A stretch of 64,000 nt of DNA from Massilia sp. R2A-15 (GTDB lineage: Bacteria > Pseudomonadota > Gammaproteobacteria > Burkholderiales > Burkholderiaceae_D): assembly GCF_030704305.1 (NCBI RefSeq), contig NZ_CP131935.1, positions 3,782,001 to 3,846,000 on the forward strand, given 5' to 3'. This document shows positions 56,696 to 64,000 of the stretch, piece by piece. A model generated the notes under the pieces. The model was not told the DNA's origin. It did not search any database and saw only the letters and a list, made by a program, of their open reading frames with translations. The first letter of the stretch is position 1; each line of letters begins with the position of its first letter. A program made the translations under genes and the position numbers.

Positions 56696-57750
56696 GCGCC
56701 GCTCTCGCGCTTGAGCAGCGCGGCCTTGCGCTCGACGCCCCAGCGGTAGCCGGAGATCGATCCATCCTGCCGCACCACGCGGTGGCACGGAATCGCCACC
56801 GCGACCGGATTGGCCGCGCAGGCGCCGGCGATCGCGCGCGCGCCCTGTGCGATGCCGACGCGCTCGGCCAGCTCGGCGTAGCTGACCGTTTCGCCGGCCG
56901 GTATCGCGCGCAGCGCCTGCCACACGCGCTGCTGGAACGCGGTGCCGCGCACGTCGAGCGGCAGGTCGAGGCCGATCGCCGGATGCTCGACGAAGCCGAC
57001 CACCTTGGCCACAGTCTGTTCGAAATCGGCCTCGGCGCCGCGCAGTTCGGCGCGCGGGAAGCGGTCCTGCAGGTCGCGCGCCAGCGCATCGGGGTCGTCG
57101 CCGATCAGGATCGCGCAGATGCCCTTGCCGGTAGCGGCGACGAGGATCGCGCCCAGCGAGCAGGCGCCGATGGCGAACCGGATCGAGGCGCCGCTGCCGC
57201 CGGCGCGGAACGCCTTCGGGCTCATGCCGAGCACCGCGTCGGTGGCTGCGTAGAAGCGCCCGCTCGAGTTGAAGCCGGCCGCGTAGATGGCGTCGGTGAC
57301 GCTCGGCGCCGCGGCCACCTCCTGCTGCATGCGCCGCGCGCGCCGCGCCGCCGCGTAGGCTTTCGGCGTGATCCCTGTGTGCGCCTTGAAGATGCGGTGG
57401 AAGTGGAAGCGGCTCATGCCGCAGGCCTGCGCCAGGCTGTCGAGGTCCGGCGCGTCTTCGCTCGCATCGATCAGGCGGCACGCCGCGGCCACCGCCTGCG
57501 CGTGCCGCTCGGCCAGCGGCGGCTGGTCCGGCTTGCAGCGCAGGCAGGGCCGGAAGCCCGCCTGCTCGGCGCTGGCGCAGCTGTCGTGGAAGGCGACGTT
57601 CTTGCGCAGCGCCGGCCGCGCGCCGCAGGAAGGCCGGCAGTAGACGCCGGTGCTGCTGACCGAATACCAGAACTGGCCGTCGGCCTGCGCGTCGCGCCGC
57701 TGGACCGCGTCCCAGCGCGCCGCGTCGCTCGTGTAGTGTGATGCTGTCAT
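56692..57750 (-). CDS. ada: Ada bifunctional DNA repair protein/regulator
   Basis: A 352-residue Ada. The N-terminal zinc site is C38, C42, C69 and C72 (GVYCRPSC...RPCLRC), the same positions as in E. coli Ada, with C38 the methyl acceptor from phosphotriesters. A central AraC-type helix-turn-helix (about 95-175, GMSRFHFHRIFKAHTGITPKAY) follows, and the C-terminal methyltransferase domain has the IPCHRVV motif with C322 as O6-methylguanine acceptor. RBS GAGG is 7 bases before the ATG at 57750. Expected to activate its own transcript and the coupled oxygenase. Confidence 0.96.
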   Translation of the reverse strand: MTASHYTSDAARWDAVQRRDAQADGQFWYSVSSTGVYCRPSCGARPALRKNVAFHDSCASAEQAGFRPCLRCKPDQPPLAERHAQAVAAACRLIDASEDAPDLDSLAQACGMSRFHFHRIFKAHTGITPKAYAAARRARRMQQEVAAAPSVTDAIYAAGFNSSGRFYAATDAVLGMSPKAFRAGGSGASIRFAIGACSLGAILVAATGKGICAILIGDDPDALARDLQDRFPRAELRGAEADFEQTVAKVVGFVEHPAIGLDLPLDVRGTAFQQRVWQALRAIPAGETVSYAELAERVGIAQGARAIAGACAANPVAVAIPCHRVVRQDGSISGYRWGVERKAALLKRESGA

Positions 57751-57838
57751 CGTGTTGCCTCTGTTGGTTCGTGCCTGAACCATCATGCTGCGCCCGGCGG
57801 CCGATCAAGTCACCCCGGGTCTTGCTTTTGAATTCAAG

Positions 57839-57847
57839 TGCTAGAAT
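57839..57847 (+). promoter_or_regulatory. Extended -10 promoter of hutC (candidate)
   Basis: TGC-TAGAAT at 57839-57847 fits an extended -10 (TGN-TATAAT, one mismatch), 32 bases before the hutC start codon. No convincing -35 is seen, which is common for extended -10 promoters. The region is shared with divergent ada. Confidence 0.4.
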
Positions 57848-57878
57848 CGAATTTTGGGACCGTCCTTCGGAGAGTAGT

Positions 57879-58598
57879 TTGGAAGACCAGATCGCGCAAG
57901 AGAGCACGCCCATTTTCCAGCGTATCAAAGACTACCTCACCGGCGAGATCGCCGCCGGGCGCTGGAAGGAAGGCGAAGTGGTCCCGTCGGAGCAGGCGCT
58001 GGTGCGCCAGTTCGGGGTCTCGCGCATGACCGTCAACCGCGCCGTGCGCGAGCTCACCGCCGAACAGGTGCTTACGCGCCGCCAGGGCTCGGGCACCTTC
58101 GTCGCGCCGAAAAAATACCAGGCCACGCTGGTCGAGATCAAGAGCATCGCCGACGAGATCCGCGCGCGCGGCCATGTCCACGCCAGCAGCCTGCGCCTGC
58201 TGGAGCAGTCCCGGGCGAGCGAGGCGCTGGCGCACCAGTTCGAGCTGGCGCCGGGCAGCGCGCTGTTCCATTCGGTGATCGTCCATTTCGAGAACGCCGT
58301 GCCGATCCAGGTCGAGGACCGCTGGGTCAACCCGGCCTGCGCACCGCGCTACCTGGAGCAGGACTTCGCCGCCATCACGCCCAACGAGCACCTGATGGAG
58401 GCCGCGCCGCTGCAGGGCGCCACCTACAGCATCGAGGCGCTGGCCGCGCCGCGCGAGGTGGCCGAGATGCTGGCGATCGCGCCGCACGGCAGCTGCCTGG
58501 TGCTCAAGCGCCGCACCACCTCGATGGGCCGGGTCGCCTCGGTGGTCACGATGTGGCATCCCGGCGCGCTGTATCAATACACCGGCAGCGTCGGATAA
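57879..58598 (+). CDS. hutC: HutC, GntR-family histidine-utilisation repressor
   Basis: A 239-residue GntR/HutC protein with an N-terminal winged helix (about 10-75: IFQRIKDYLTGEIAAGRWKEGEVVPSEQALVRQFGVSRMTVNRAVREL) and a UTRA ligand domain (about 90-230) that binds urocanate. No ATG is available between the repeat-free upstream region and the start; TTG at 57879 with GGAGA 5 bases upstream is chosen. It lies 3.8 kb from hutU, separated by three unrelated genes. An earlier in-frame ATG at 57738 would overlap ada and is rejected. Confidence 0.92.
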   Translation: MEDQIAQESTPIFQRIKDYLTGEIAAGRWKEGEVVPSEQALVRQFGVSRMTVNRAVRELTAEQVLTRRQGSGTFVAPKKYQATLVEIKSIADEIRARGHVHASSLRLLEQSRASEALAHQFELAPGSALFHSVIVHFENAVPIQVEDRWVNPACAPRYLEQDFAAITPNEHLMEAAPLQGATYSIEALAAPREVAEMLAIAPHGSCLVLKRRTTSMGRVASVVTMWHPGALYQYTGSVG

Positions 58599-58881
58599 GG
58601 TTCCCGCAACCCGGCCCAGGATCGGCGCCGCGCAAGGACGCTTGCACAATACTTAACTTTTCATGCAAAGCGACGCCCCTTTTTGGGAAAATAGGTTATT
58701 ATTTCGTCTAATTCCCCGCCTGACGCCCCCTTGTCACTCCCCACTTATTGAATTTGCGCACTCCGTCGCCACCATAAGTGTTGCAAGAACAGGAAGCTGG
58801 CTGGCATGCCGTCATCAAGTCCGCGATCGGACCGGGCAAGCCAAGGCGTAATTTGACCCCACCCTCTGTTGAGGAAAGAAT

Positions 58882-59208
58882 ATGAGCGAAAATATCAAAC
58901 ACATCAGCGATGCATCTTTCGAGGCCGACGTGCTCAAGTCCGAGCGCCCGGTACTGGTCGATTTCTGGGCCGAGTGGTGCGGTCCGTGCAAGGCGATCGG
59001 CCCGATCCTCGAGGAAGTGGCCAAGGAATACGACGGCAAGATCCTGGTCGCCAAGATGGACGTCGACGCCAACCAGGCCGTGCCGGCCAAGTTCGGCATC
59101 CGCGGCATCCCGACGCTGATCCTGTTCAAGAACGGCGTTGCAGCCGCGCAGAAGGTGGGCGCCATGGCCAAGGGCCAGCTGACTTCCTTCATCGACAGCA
59201 ACATCTGA
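58882..59208 (+). CDS. trxA: Thioredoxin 1
   Basis: A 108-residue thioredoxin with the active site W32-C33-G34-P35-C36 in [14 protein letters not shown] and the cis-proline in [11 protein letters not shown]. Length and motifs equal E. coli TrxA. GAGG with an 8-10 base gap precedes the ATG. It precedes rho, a gene order common in proteobacteria. Confidence 0.97.
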   Translation: MSENIKHISDASFEADVLKSERPVLVDFWAEWCGPCKAIGPILEEVAKEYDGKILVAKMDVDANQAVPAKFGIRGIPTLILFKNGVAAAQKVGAMAKGQLTSFIDSNI

Positions 59209-59217
59209 TATGATGCC

Positions 59218-59244
59218 GGCGGCAGCGCGCCCGCGCTAGCCGCC
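59218..59244 (+). other. GC-rich hairpin between trxA and rho
   Basis: GGCGGC-AGCGC...GCGCT-A-GCCGCC forms an 11-bp stem with a single bulged A, starting 10 bases after the trxA stop. It lacks a U-tract, so it is a weak terminator at best but could be part of a rho leader that mediates autoregulation. Confidence 0.45.
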
Positions 59245-59348
59245 TGATCCGGCCGGGAAGAGAACCAGCCCTCGTTTGACTCCTTCCCCCTTGATTAACC
59301 CACGTAACTCCCTCCCCTACCTTTAATTCCCGTCACGGGACTCAACTC

Positions 59349-60611
<1,263 letters not shown>

Positions 60612-60630
60612 GGCCACCGAAAGCATCGAC

Positions 60631-60656
60631 AAAGGGACGCTTCGGCGTCCCTTTTT
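60631..60656 (+). terminator. Intrinsic terminator after rho
   Basis: AAAGGGACGC-TTCG-GCGTCCCTTT, a 10-bp stem with a UUCG tetraloop followed by more T residues, 20 bases beyond the rho stop. Confidence 0.9.
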
Positions 60657-60740
60657 AGTTCCGGGCGCACGATAGGCGCAGGTCAGGGTGGAATCGATAG
60701 CTCATGCGACAGTCGAGTATTCCGACCAACTATCGCTGCC

Positions 60741-61040
60741 ATGAGCGCACCTTCCGATGTTCCAGAGCCTGAGCTTGCAAACAGCGAGCCGCCTGCCTAC
60801 TATCATAAGATGGATAGGCGATTGATCATCCTCGAAACACGTTTCGATGTAATTTTGCCAACGATCGCGACAAAGTCCGACCTTATCGAGTTGCGCTCCC
60901 AGCTTGATGCGCGTATTTCGAAGCTCGAAGTCGACATGCATAAATCATTCACTACGATGACCCACTGGATGGTGGGAGTTGCGGTCAGCCTCCTGATCGG
61001 TTTCGCGGGAGTTATTGCCGCGGTGCTAACCAAAATCTGA
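60741..61040 (+). CDS. Small coiled-coil membrane-anchored protein
   Basis: A 99-residue protein. Residues 24-70 look like a coiled coil (RRLIILETRFDVILPTIATKSDLIELRSQLDARISKLEVDMHK), and residues about 76-97 form one membrane helix (MVGVAVSLLIGFAGVIAAVL), placing the coiled coil in the cytoplasm. The family resembles DUF1640-like proteins. It interrupts the usual rho-rpmE2 order and has lower GC than its neighbours. No function known. Confidence 0.7.
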   Translation: MSAPSDVPEPELANSEPPAYYHKMDRRLIILETRFDVILPTIATKSDLIELRSQLDARISKLEVDMHKSFTTMTHWMVGVAVSLLIGFAGVIAAVLTKI

Positions 61041-61200
61041 TTTGGCAGCTTGCTGGACGGTTCGGATTGCCTCAATCCTCCAACTGGCTTATAATCGCCG
61101 GTTGCAGTAACTAACCCCTGGCAAGTGATCGGCAATCGGGTCAAGAGGCAAGACGACCGACGAAGTGCAGTTTGGCTACCAACACTCAAGAGGCAAGACC

Positions 61201-61470
61201 ATGCGTAAAGATATCCACCCAGATTACCGCGATGTTGTGTTCCACGACGTTTCGTGCGACTTCAAATTCATCTCCCGTTCGACCATCCAGACCCGTGAGA
61301 AAATCACCCACGAAGGTCAGGAGTACCCACTGGTCAAGATCGAGGTGTCGGCTGAATCGCACCCGTTCTACACCGGCAAGCACAAGATCGTCGACACCGC
61401 TGGCCGCGTCGAGAAATTCCGCCAGAAATTCGGCGCTGTCGGTTCGAAGACTGCAGTCGCCAACGGCTAA
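61201..61470 (+). CDS. rpmE2: Ribosomal protein bL31 type B
   Basis: An 89-residue L31 of the zinc-free B type: [23 protein letters not shown], then [28 protein letters not shown]. It has one cysteine only and lacks the CxxC pairs of type A L31. GAGG lies 7 bases before the ATG at 61201. Zinc-independent L31 is usually favoured when zinc is scarce, though many betaproteobacteria use it constitutively. Confidence 0.95.
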   Translation: MRKDIHPDYRDVVFHDVSCDFKFISRSTIQTREKITHEGQEYPLVKIEVSAESHPFYTGKHKIVDTAGRVEKFRQKFGAVGSKTAVANG

Positions 61471-61487
61471 GTTTTCCGCAGCACGTG

Positions 61488-61515
61488 AAAAAAGCAGCTA
61501 CGGCTGCTTTTTTTT
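61488..61515 (+). terminator. Intrinsic terminator after rpmE2
   Basis: AAAGCAGC-TACG-GCTGCTTT (61491-61510), with flanking A and T runs extending the stem and providing a U-tract (61511-61515). It sits 21 bases after the rpmE2 stop. Confidence 0.9.
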
Positions 61516-61561
61516 CGCGGATACTACGCACTAAGCAAATTAAGGGCTGTGCCCGCTACCA

Positions 61562-63331
61562 ATGTTATCGATGAAGCCAGTCCGCCTCCCCGCCGCCGCC
61601 ACCCTCGCCTTGCCACGCTGGGCCATCTTCGGCCTCGGCCTGCTGTACATCCTGCCAGGCCTGATCGGGCGCGATCCATGGAAGGACGACGCCGCCAGCT
61701 TCGGCATCATGTGGACCATGGCGCACGGCGGCATCAACGACTGGCTCATGCCCAATATCGCCGGTCTGCCCGCGGCCGAAGAAGGCCCGCTGGCATTCTG
61801 GCTCGGCGCCCTGTGCATCAAGCTGTTCGGCTGGCTGCTGGGCGACGTGATGGCCGCTCGCGTATCGACCATCGGCATCTTCGTCACCGGCGCGCTGTCG
61901 GTCTGGTACACCGCCTTCCACCTGGGCCGGCGCGCCGACGCCCAGCCGCTGCGCCTGGCCTTCGGCGGCCAGCCCGAACCGAACGACTACGGCCGCACCC
62001 TGGCCGACACCGCCACCCTGATCTACCTCGGCTGCCTCGGCCTGTTGTTGCATAGCCACGAAACCCTGGCCGTCACCCTGCAAGGCTCACTGCTGGCCTA
62101 TTTCCTCTACCGCGCCGTGCGCTACGTGGAGGCGCCCGGCCCGCGCAATGCCGTGCTGATCGGCGTGGCGCTTGGCACGCTGACGCTGACGCGCGGCTGG
62201 CTGTCGCCCGTCACGCTGACGCTGGCGCTGGCGCTGTGCACCCATTTTCTCGACATGCCCATGGCGCGCACGCTGCGCGACCTGGCCACGGCCGTGCTGG
62301 TGGCGCTCTTGATCACGCTGATCTGGATCGTGCCGTCGGCCGTGCTGCATCCGCTGAACCTGTCGCCGGTCGAATCCTGGATGGCCTGGAACTTCAGCCA
62401 GATCGGGCTGCCGTCGTGGGACTCGCTCAAGGCCTTCTTCAAGGTGGGCATCTGGTTCTTCTGGCCGGCGTGGCCGTTTGCGCTGTGGGCGATCTACGCC
62501 TGGCGGCGCCAGCGCCACCTGCTGCACATCGTGCTGCCGCTGTCGTTCGTCGGCGCCCTCACGCTGCTGATCCTGTTCGATCCGTCGCCGGAAAACGGCG
62601 ACCTGCTGAAACTCTTGCCGCCGCTGGCCATCATGGCCGCCTTCGGCCTGCCGGCGATGAAGCGCGGCGCCATCAACGCGATCGACTGGTTCTCCGTGAT
62701 GGTGCTGACCATGATCGCCGCCGTGACCTGGCTGTGGTGGATCGCCACGCTGACCGGCTGGCCGCACCAGCTGGCCAAGAACGCCGCACGCCTGCTGCCG
62801 GGCTTCCACGCCGAGTTCGGCCTGCTGTCCTTCCTGGTCGCCGCCGCCGCCACCATCGGCTGGTTCGTGCTGGTGCACTGGCGCATCTCGCGCCAGCCGG
62901 CCGTGCTGTGGCGCGCGGTGGTGCTATCCTCGGGCGGCCTGATCCTGTTCTGGGTGCTGTTGATGACGCTGCTGCTGCCGCAGCTCAATTTCGGCAAGAG
63001 CTACCGCGCCGTCGCGCAGCAGATCGTAGCCCACGTGCCGGAAGGCAGCGACTGCATCGCCACCAATGTCGGCCCGGCGCAGCGCGCCTCGTTCGCCTAT
63101 TACGGCCCGCTGGCGTTCGCCGGCGCCGGCGTCACCCAGTGCAACCTGCTGCTGCTGCAAGACAGCGTGGACCTGAAGGACGACCGCGAAATCCAGCCGG
63201 CGTTCCGCGGCAAGCAATGGTCGCTGCTGTGGGAAGGCCGGCGCGCGATCGACCGCCGCGAGCGCTTCCGGCTGTACCGGCGCGTCAGCGGCGTGCCGAC
63301 GCCGCCAGCAGCAGCAGCCCCGGCACGATGA
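61562..63331 (+). CDS. ArnT-like glycosyltransferase (GT83/PMT family)
   Basis: A 589-residue membrane glycosyltransferase with about 12 helices. The motif GLIGRDPWKDDAASFGIMW, with acidic residues in the first periplasmic loop, and the following NIAGLPAAEEGPLAFWLGAL are typical of ArnT/PMT-type enzymes using polyprenyl-phosphate sugars. The C-terminal soluble domain is about 480-589. The sugar/acceptor are unknown. The start at 61562 gives a good N-terminal helix; a second ATG is three codons downstream. The 3' end overlaps a convergent gene by 47 bp. Confidence 0.85.
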   Translation: MLSMKPVRLPAAATLALPRWAIFGLGLLYILPGLIGRDPWKDDAASFGIMWTMAHGGINDWLMPNIAGLPAAEEGPLAFWLGALCIKLFGWLLGDVMAARVSTIGIFVTGALSVWYTAFHLGRRADAQPLRLAFGGQPEPNDYGRTLADTATLIYLGCLGLLLHSHETLAVTLQGSLLAYFLYRAVRYVEAPGPRNAVLIGVALGTLTLTRGWLSPVTLTLALALCTHFLDMPMARTLRDLATAVLVALLITLIWIVPSAVLHPLNLSPVESWMAWNFSQIGLPSWDSLKAFFKVGIWFFWPAWPFALWAIYAWRRQRHLLHIVLPLSFVGALTLLILFDPSPENGDLLKLLPPLAIMAAFGLPAMKRGAINAIDWFSVMVLTMIAAVTWLWWIATLTGWPHQLAKNAARLLPGFHAEFGLLSFLVAAAATIGWFVLVHWRISRQPAVLWRAVVLSSGGLILFWVLLMTLLLPQLNFGKSYRAVAQQIVAHVPEGSDCIATNVGPAQRASFAYYGPLAFAGAGVTQCNLLLLQDSVDLKDDREIQPAFRGKQWSLLWEGRRAIDRRERFRLYRRVSGVPTPPAAAAPAR

Positions 63332-63662
63332 AGATGGCGGTGAACGGCTGGTAGCCCGTCGCCACCAGCTCGAACAGGCCGAACGCCAGGTAGCCGGCGC
63401 CGATCGCCGGCACCACCAGCGGCGGCAGCGGGCGCCCCAGTTGCGCCGCGCGGAACAGCGCGATCACGATCGCGCCAAACACCAGCATCGCCATGCCCCC
63501 GAAGTACCACGCCATTTGCATGCCTTGCACTAGGTCGGGCGACGCCGCCGACCTGGCCAATTCGGCGCGGATGCCCGGCCATCCCATCAGCGTATGCGCC
63601 ACGCTGCTCAGCACGAGGATCGCGCCGCCGAGGTAGCCGAGGAAGATGCGGGTCTTGTTCAT
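63285..63662 (-). CDS. Small four-helix membrane protein
   Basis: A 125-residue protein starting MNKTRIFLGYLGGAILVLSS, with four hydrophobic segments. The start at 63662 is chosen because upstream codons contain a non-hydrophobic, GC-skewed stretch with no homology. The last 15 codons overlap the convergent glycosyltransferase. It may belong to a small uncharacterised membrane-protein family (DoxX-like topology); function unknown. Confidence 0.72.
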   Translation of the reverse strand: MNKTRIFLGYLGGAILVLSSVAHTLMGWPGIRAELARSAASPDLVQGMQMAWYFGGMAMLVFGAIVIALFRAAQLGRPLPPLVVPAIGAGYLAFGLFELVATGYQPFTAIFIVPGLLLLAASARR

Positions 63663-63870
63663 GGTTCCGGTTCGAAAAAGGATGGGATCGCCAGCATACG
63701 CAGTTGCCGCGGCCCGCGCCAGCGCTGGATTTACCCCGATTGCATAAACGCACTGCGCCGGGCTCCGGTTGGGGCCGGCACCGTCCTGCGGCTTGAGAAA
63801 TATCAATTCATTATCGGGCTTGGCGTCGAGAATGAAGGCTGGCTAACCGGTTCCCTTTCAGGAGCACATC

Positions 63871-64000
63871 ATGAAAAGCGTATCGCTGTCGCAGGTCGTC
63901 AGGTCCAACGAGTCCTACCGTGCGCTGGGCCCGGTACAGTCGTGGCGCGAGACACTGTCGCTGGCGCTCACGCTGGCGGTCGGCCTGACCCTGATCGCCG
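63871..64000 (+). CDS. Unidentified protein, 3' end outside window
   Basis: From the ATG at 63871 (RBS AGGAG 7 bases upstream) the frame reads MKSVSLSQVVRSNESYRALG and then a hydrophobic segment starting at about residue 28 (TLSLALTLAVGLTLIA). Only 43 residues are seen, too few for identification. It is likely an inner-membrane protein. Confidence 0.55.
   Translation, partial: MKSVSLSQVVRSNESYRALGPVQSWRETLSLALTLAVGLTLIA

Noticed and set aside
58599..58881. Gene or riboswitch upstream of trxA
   Set aside because: No frame with a ribosome-binding site and no recognisable riboswitch pattern; an A/T-rich stretch (58691-58705) is the likely trxA promoter but boxes are weak.

Overview
The window is high-GC, densely packed bacterial DNA. 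Three things point to a betaproteobacterium of the Oxalobacteraceae type (Massilia, Duganella or Janthinobacterium-like): a full aerobic phenylacetate (paa) operon, a formylglutamate-type histidine-utilisation (hut) operon, and a trxA-rho-rpmE2 segment. This placement is inferred from gene content; no rRNA or tRNA gene is present.

Layout. Bases 1-1920 hold a partial metallo-hydrolase and an AI-2E-family permease. Bases 1895-18240 (minus strand) form one long paa operon in transcription order paaA-B-C-D-E-G-H-I-K-J, then a five-gene branched-chain-amino-acid-type ABC transporter (SBP, livH, livM, livG, livF), then paaY and paaZ. The regulator paaX is divergent at 18429, and a large A/T-rich dyad lies between paaX and paaA. 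A DUF485/ActP solute:sodium symporter pair follows paaX. Bases 21463-32439 carry single genes: a glucoamylase-family protein, an M14 carboxypeptidase, a TonB receptor, an orphan TRAP binding protein, pmbA, darP, mog, an esterase and two small proteins. Bases 32464-37042 are a four-gene minus-strand operon (flavoprotein, MFS permease, FAH hydrolase, carboxymuconolactone-decarboxylase-like protein) of unknown pathway. A free Cache protein and a chemoreceptor follow, then an accessory stretch with DNA glycosylases, GNAT enzymes, a HDOD protein and a slightly A/T-richer patch (41893-42790). Bases 45320-54055 are the hut operon hutU-H-G-F-D-I plus an OpuC-like binding-protein/permease fusion. The HutC operator lies inside the spacer of the hut promoter. 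hutC itself is 3.8 kb upstream, separated by an amidohydrolase and an ada/2OG-oxygenase pair. Bases 58882-61515 hold trxA, rho and rpmE2; the window ends with a GT83-like glycosyltransferase, a small membrane protein and a cut-off gene.

Two families of short palindromic repeats run through the window. Family A has a GGGGTCAGGTCC-N3-GGACCTGACCCC core, about ten sites, paired stem changes, and several copies in inverted pairs. Two copies lie in frame inside genes (hutF and the AI-2E permease). Family B is a four-copy REP/BIME-like element of 78-88 bp with self-complementary arms, one of them inside the paa operon between paaY and paaZ. No CRISPR array, rRNA, tRNA, insertion sequence or prophage was seen. 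No intergenic gap exceeds 300 bp.

Pathway logic. PaaK activates phenylacetate, PaaABCE(D) epoxidises the CoA ester, PaaG isomerises it to the oxepin, PaaZ opens and oxidises the ring, and PaaH/PaaJ run the beta-oxidation end; PaaI and PaaY clear dead-end thioesters. No paaF is seen here. HutH, U, I, F and G convert histidine to glutamate and formate by the five-step route.
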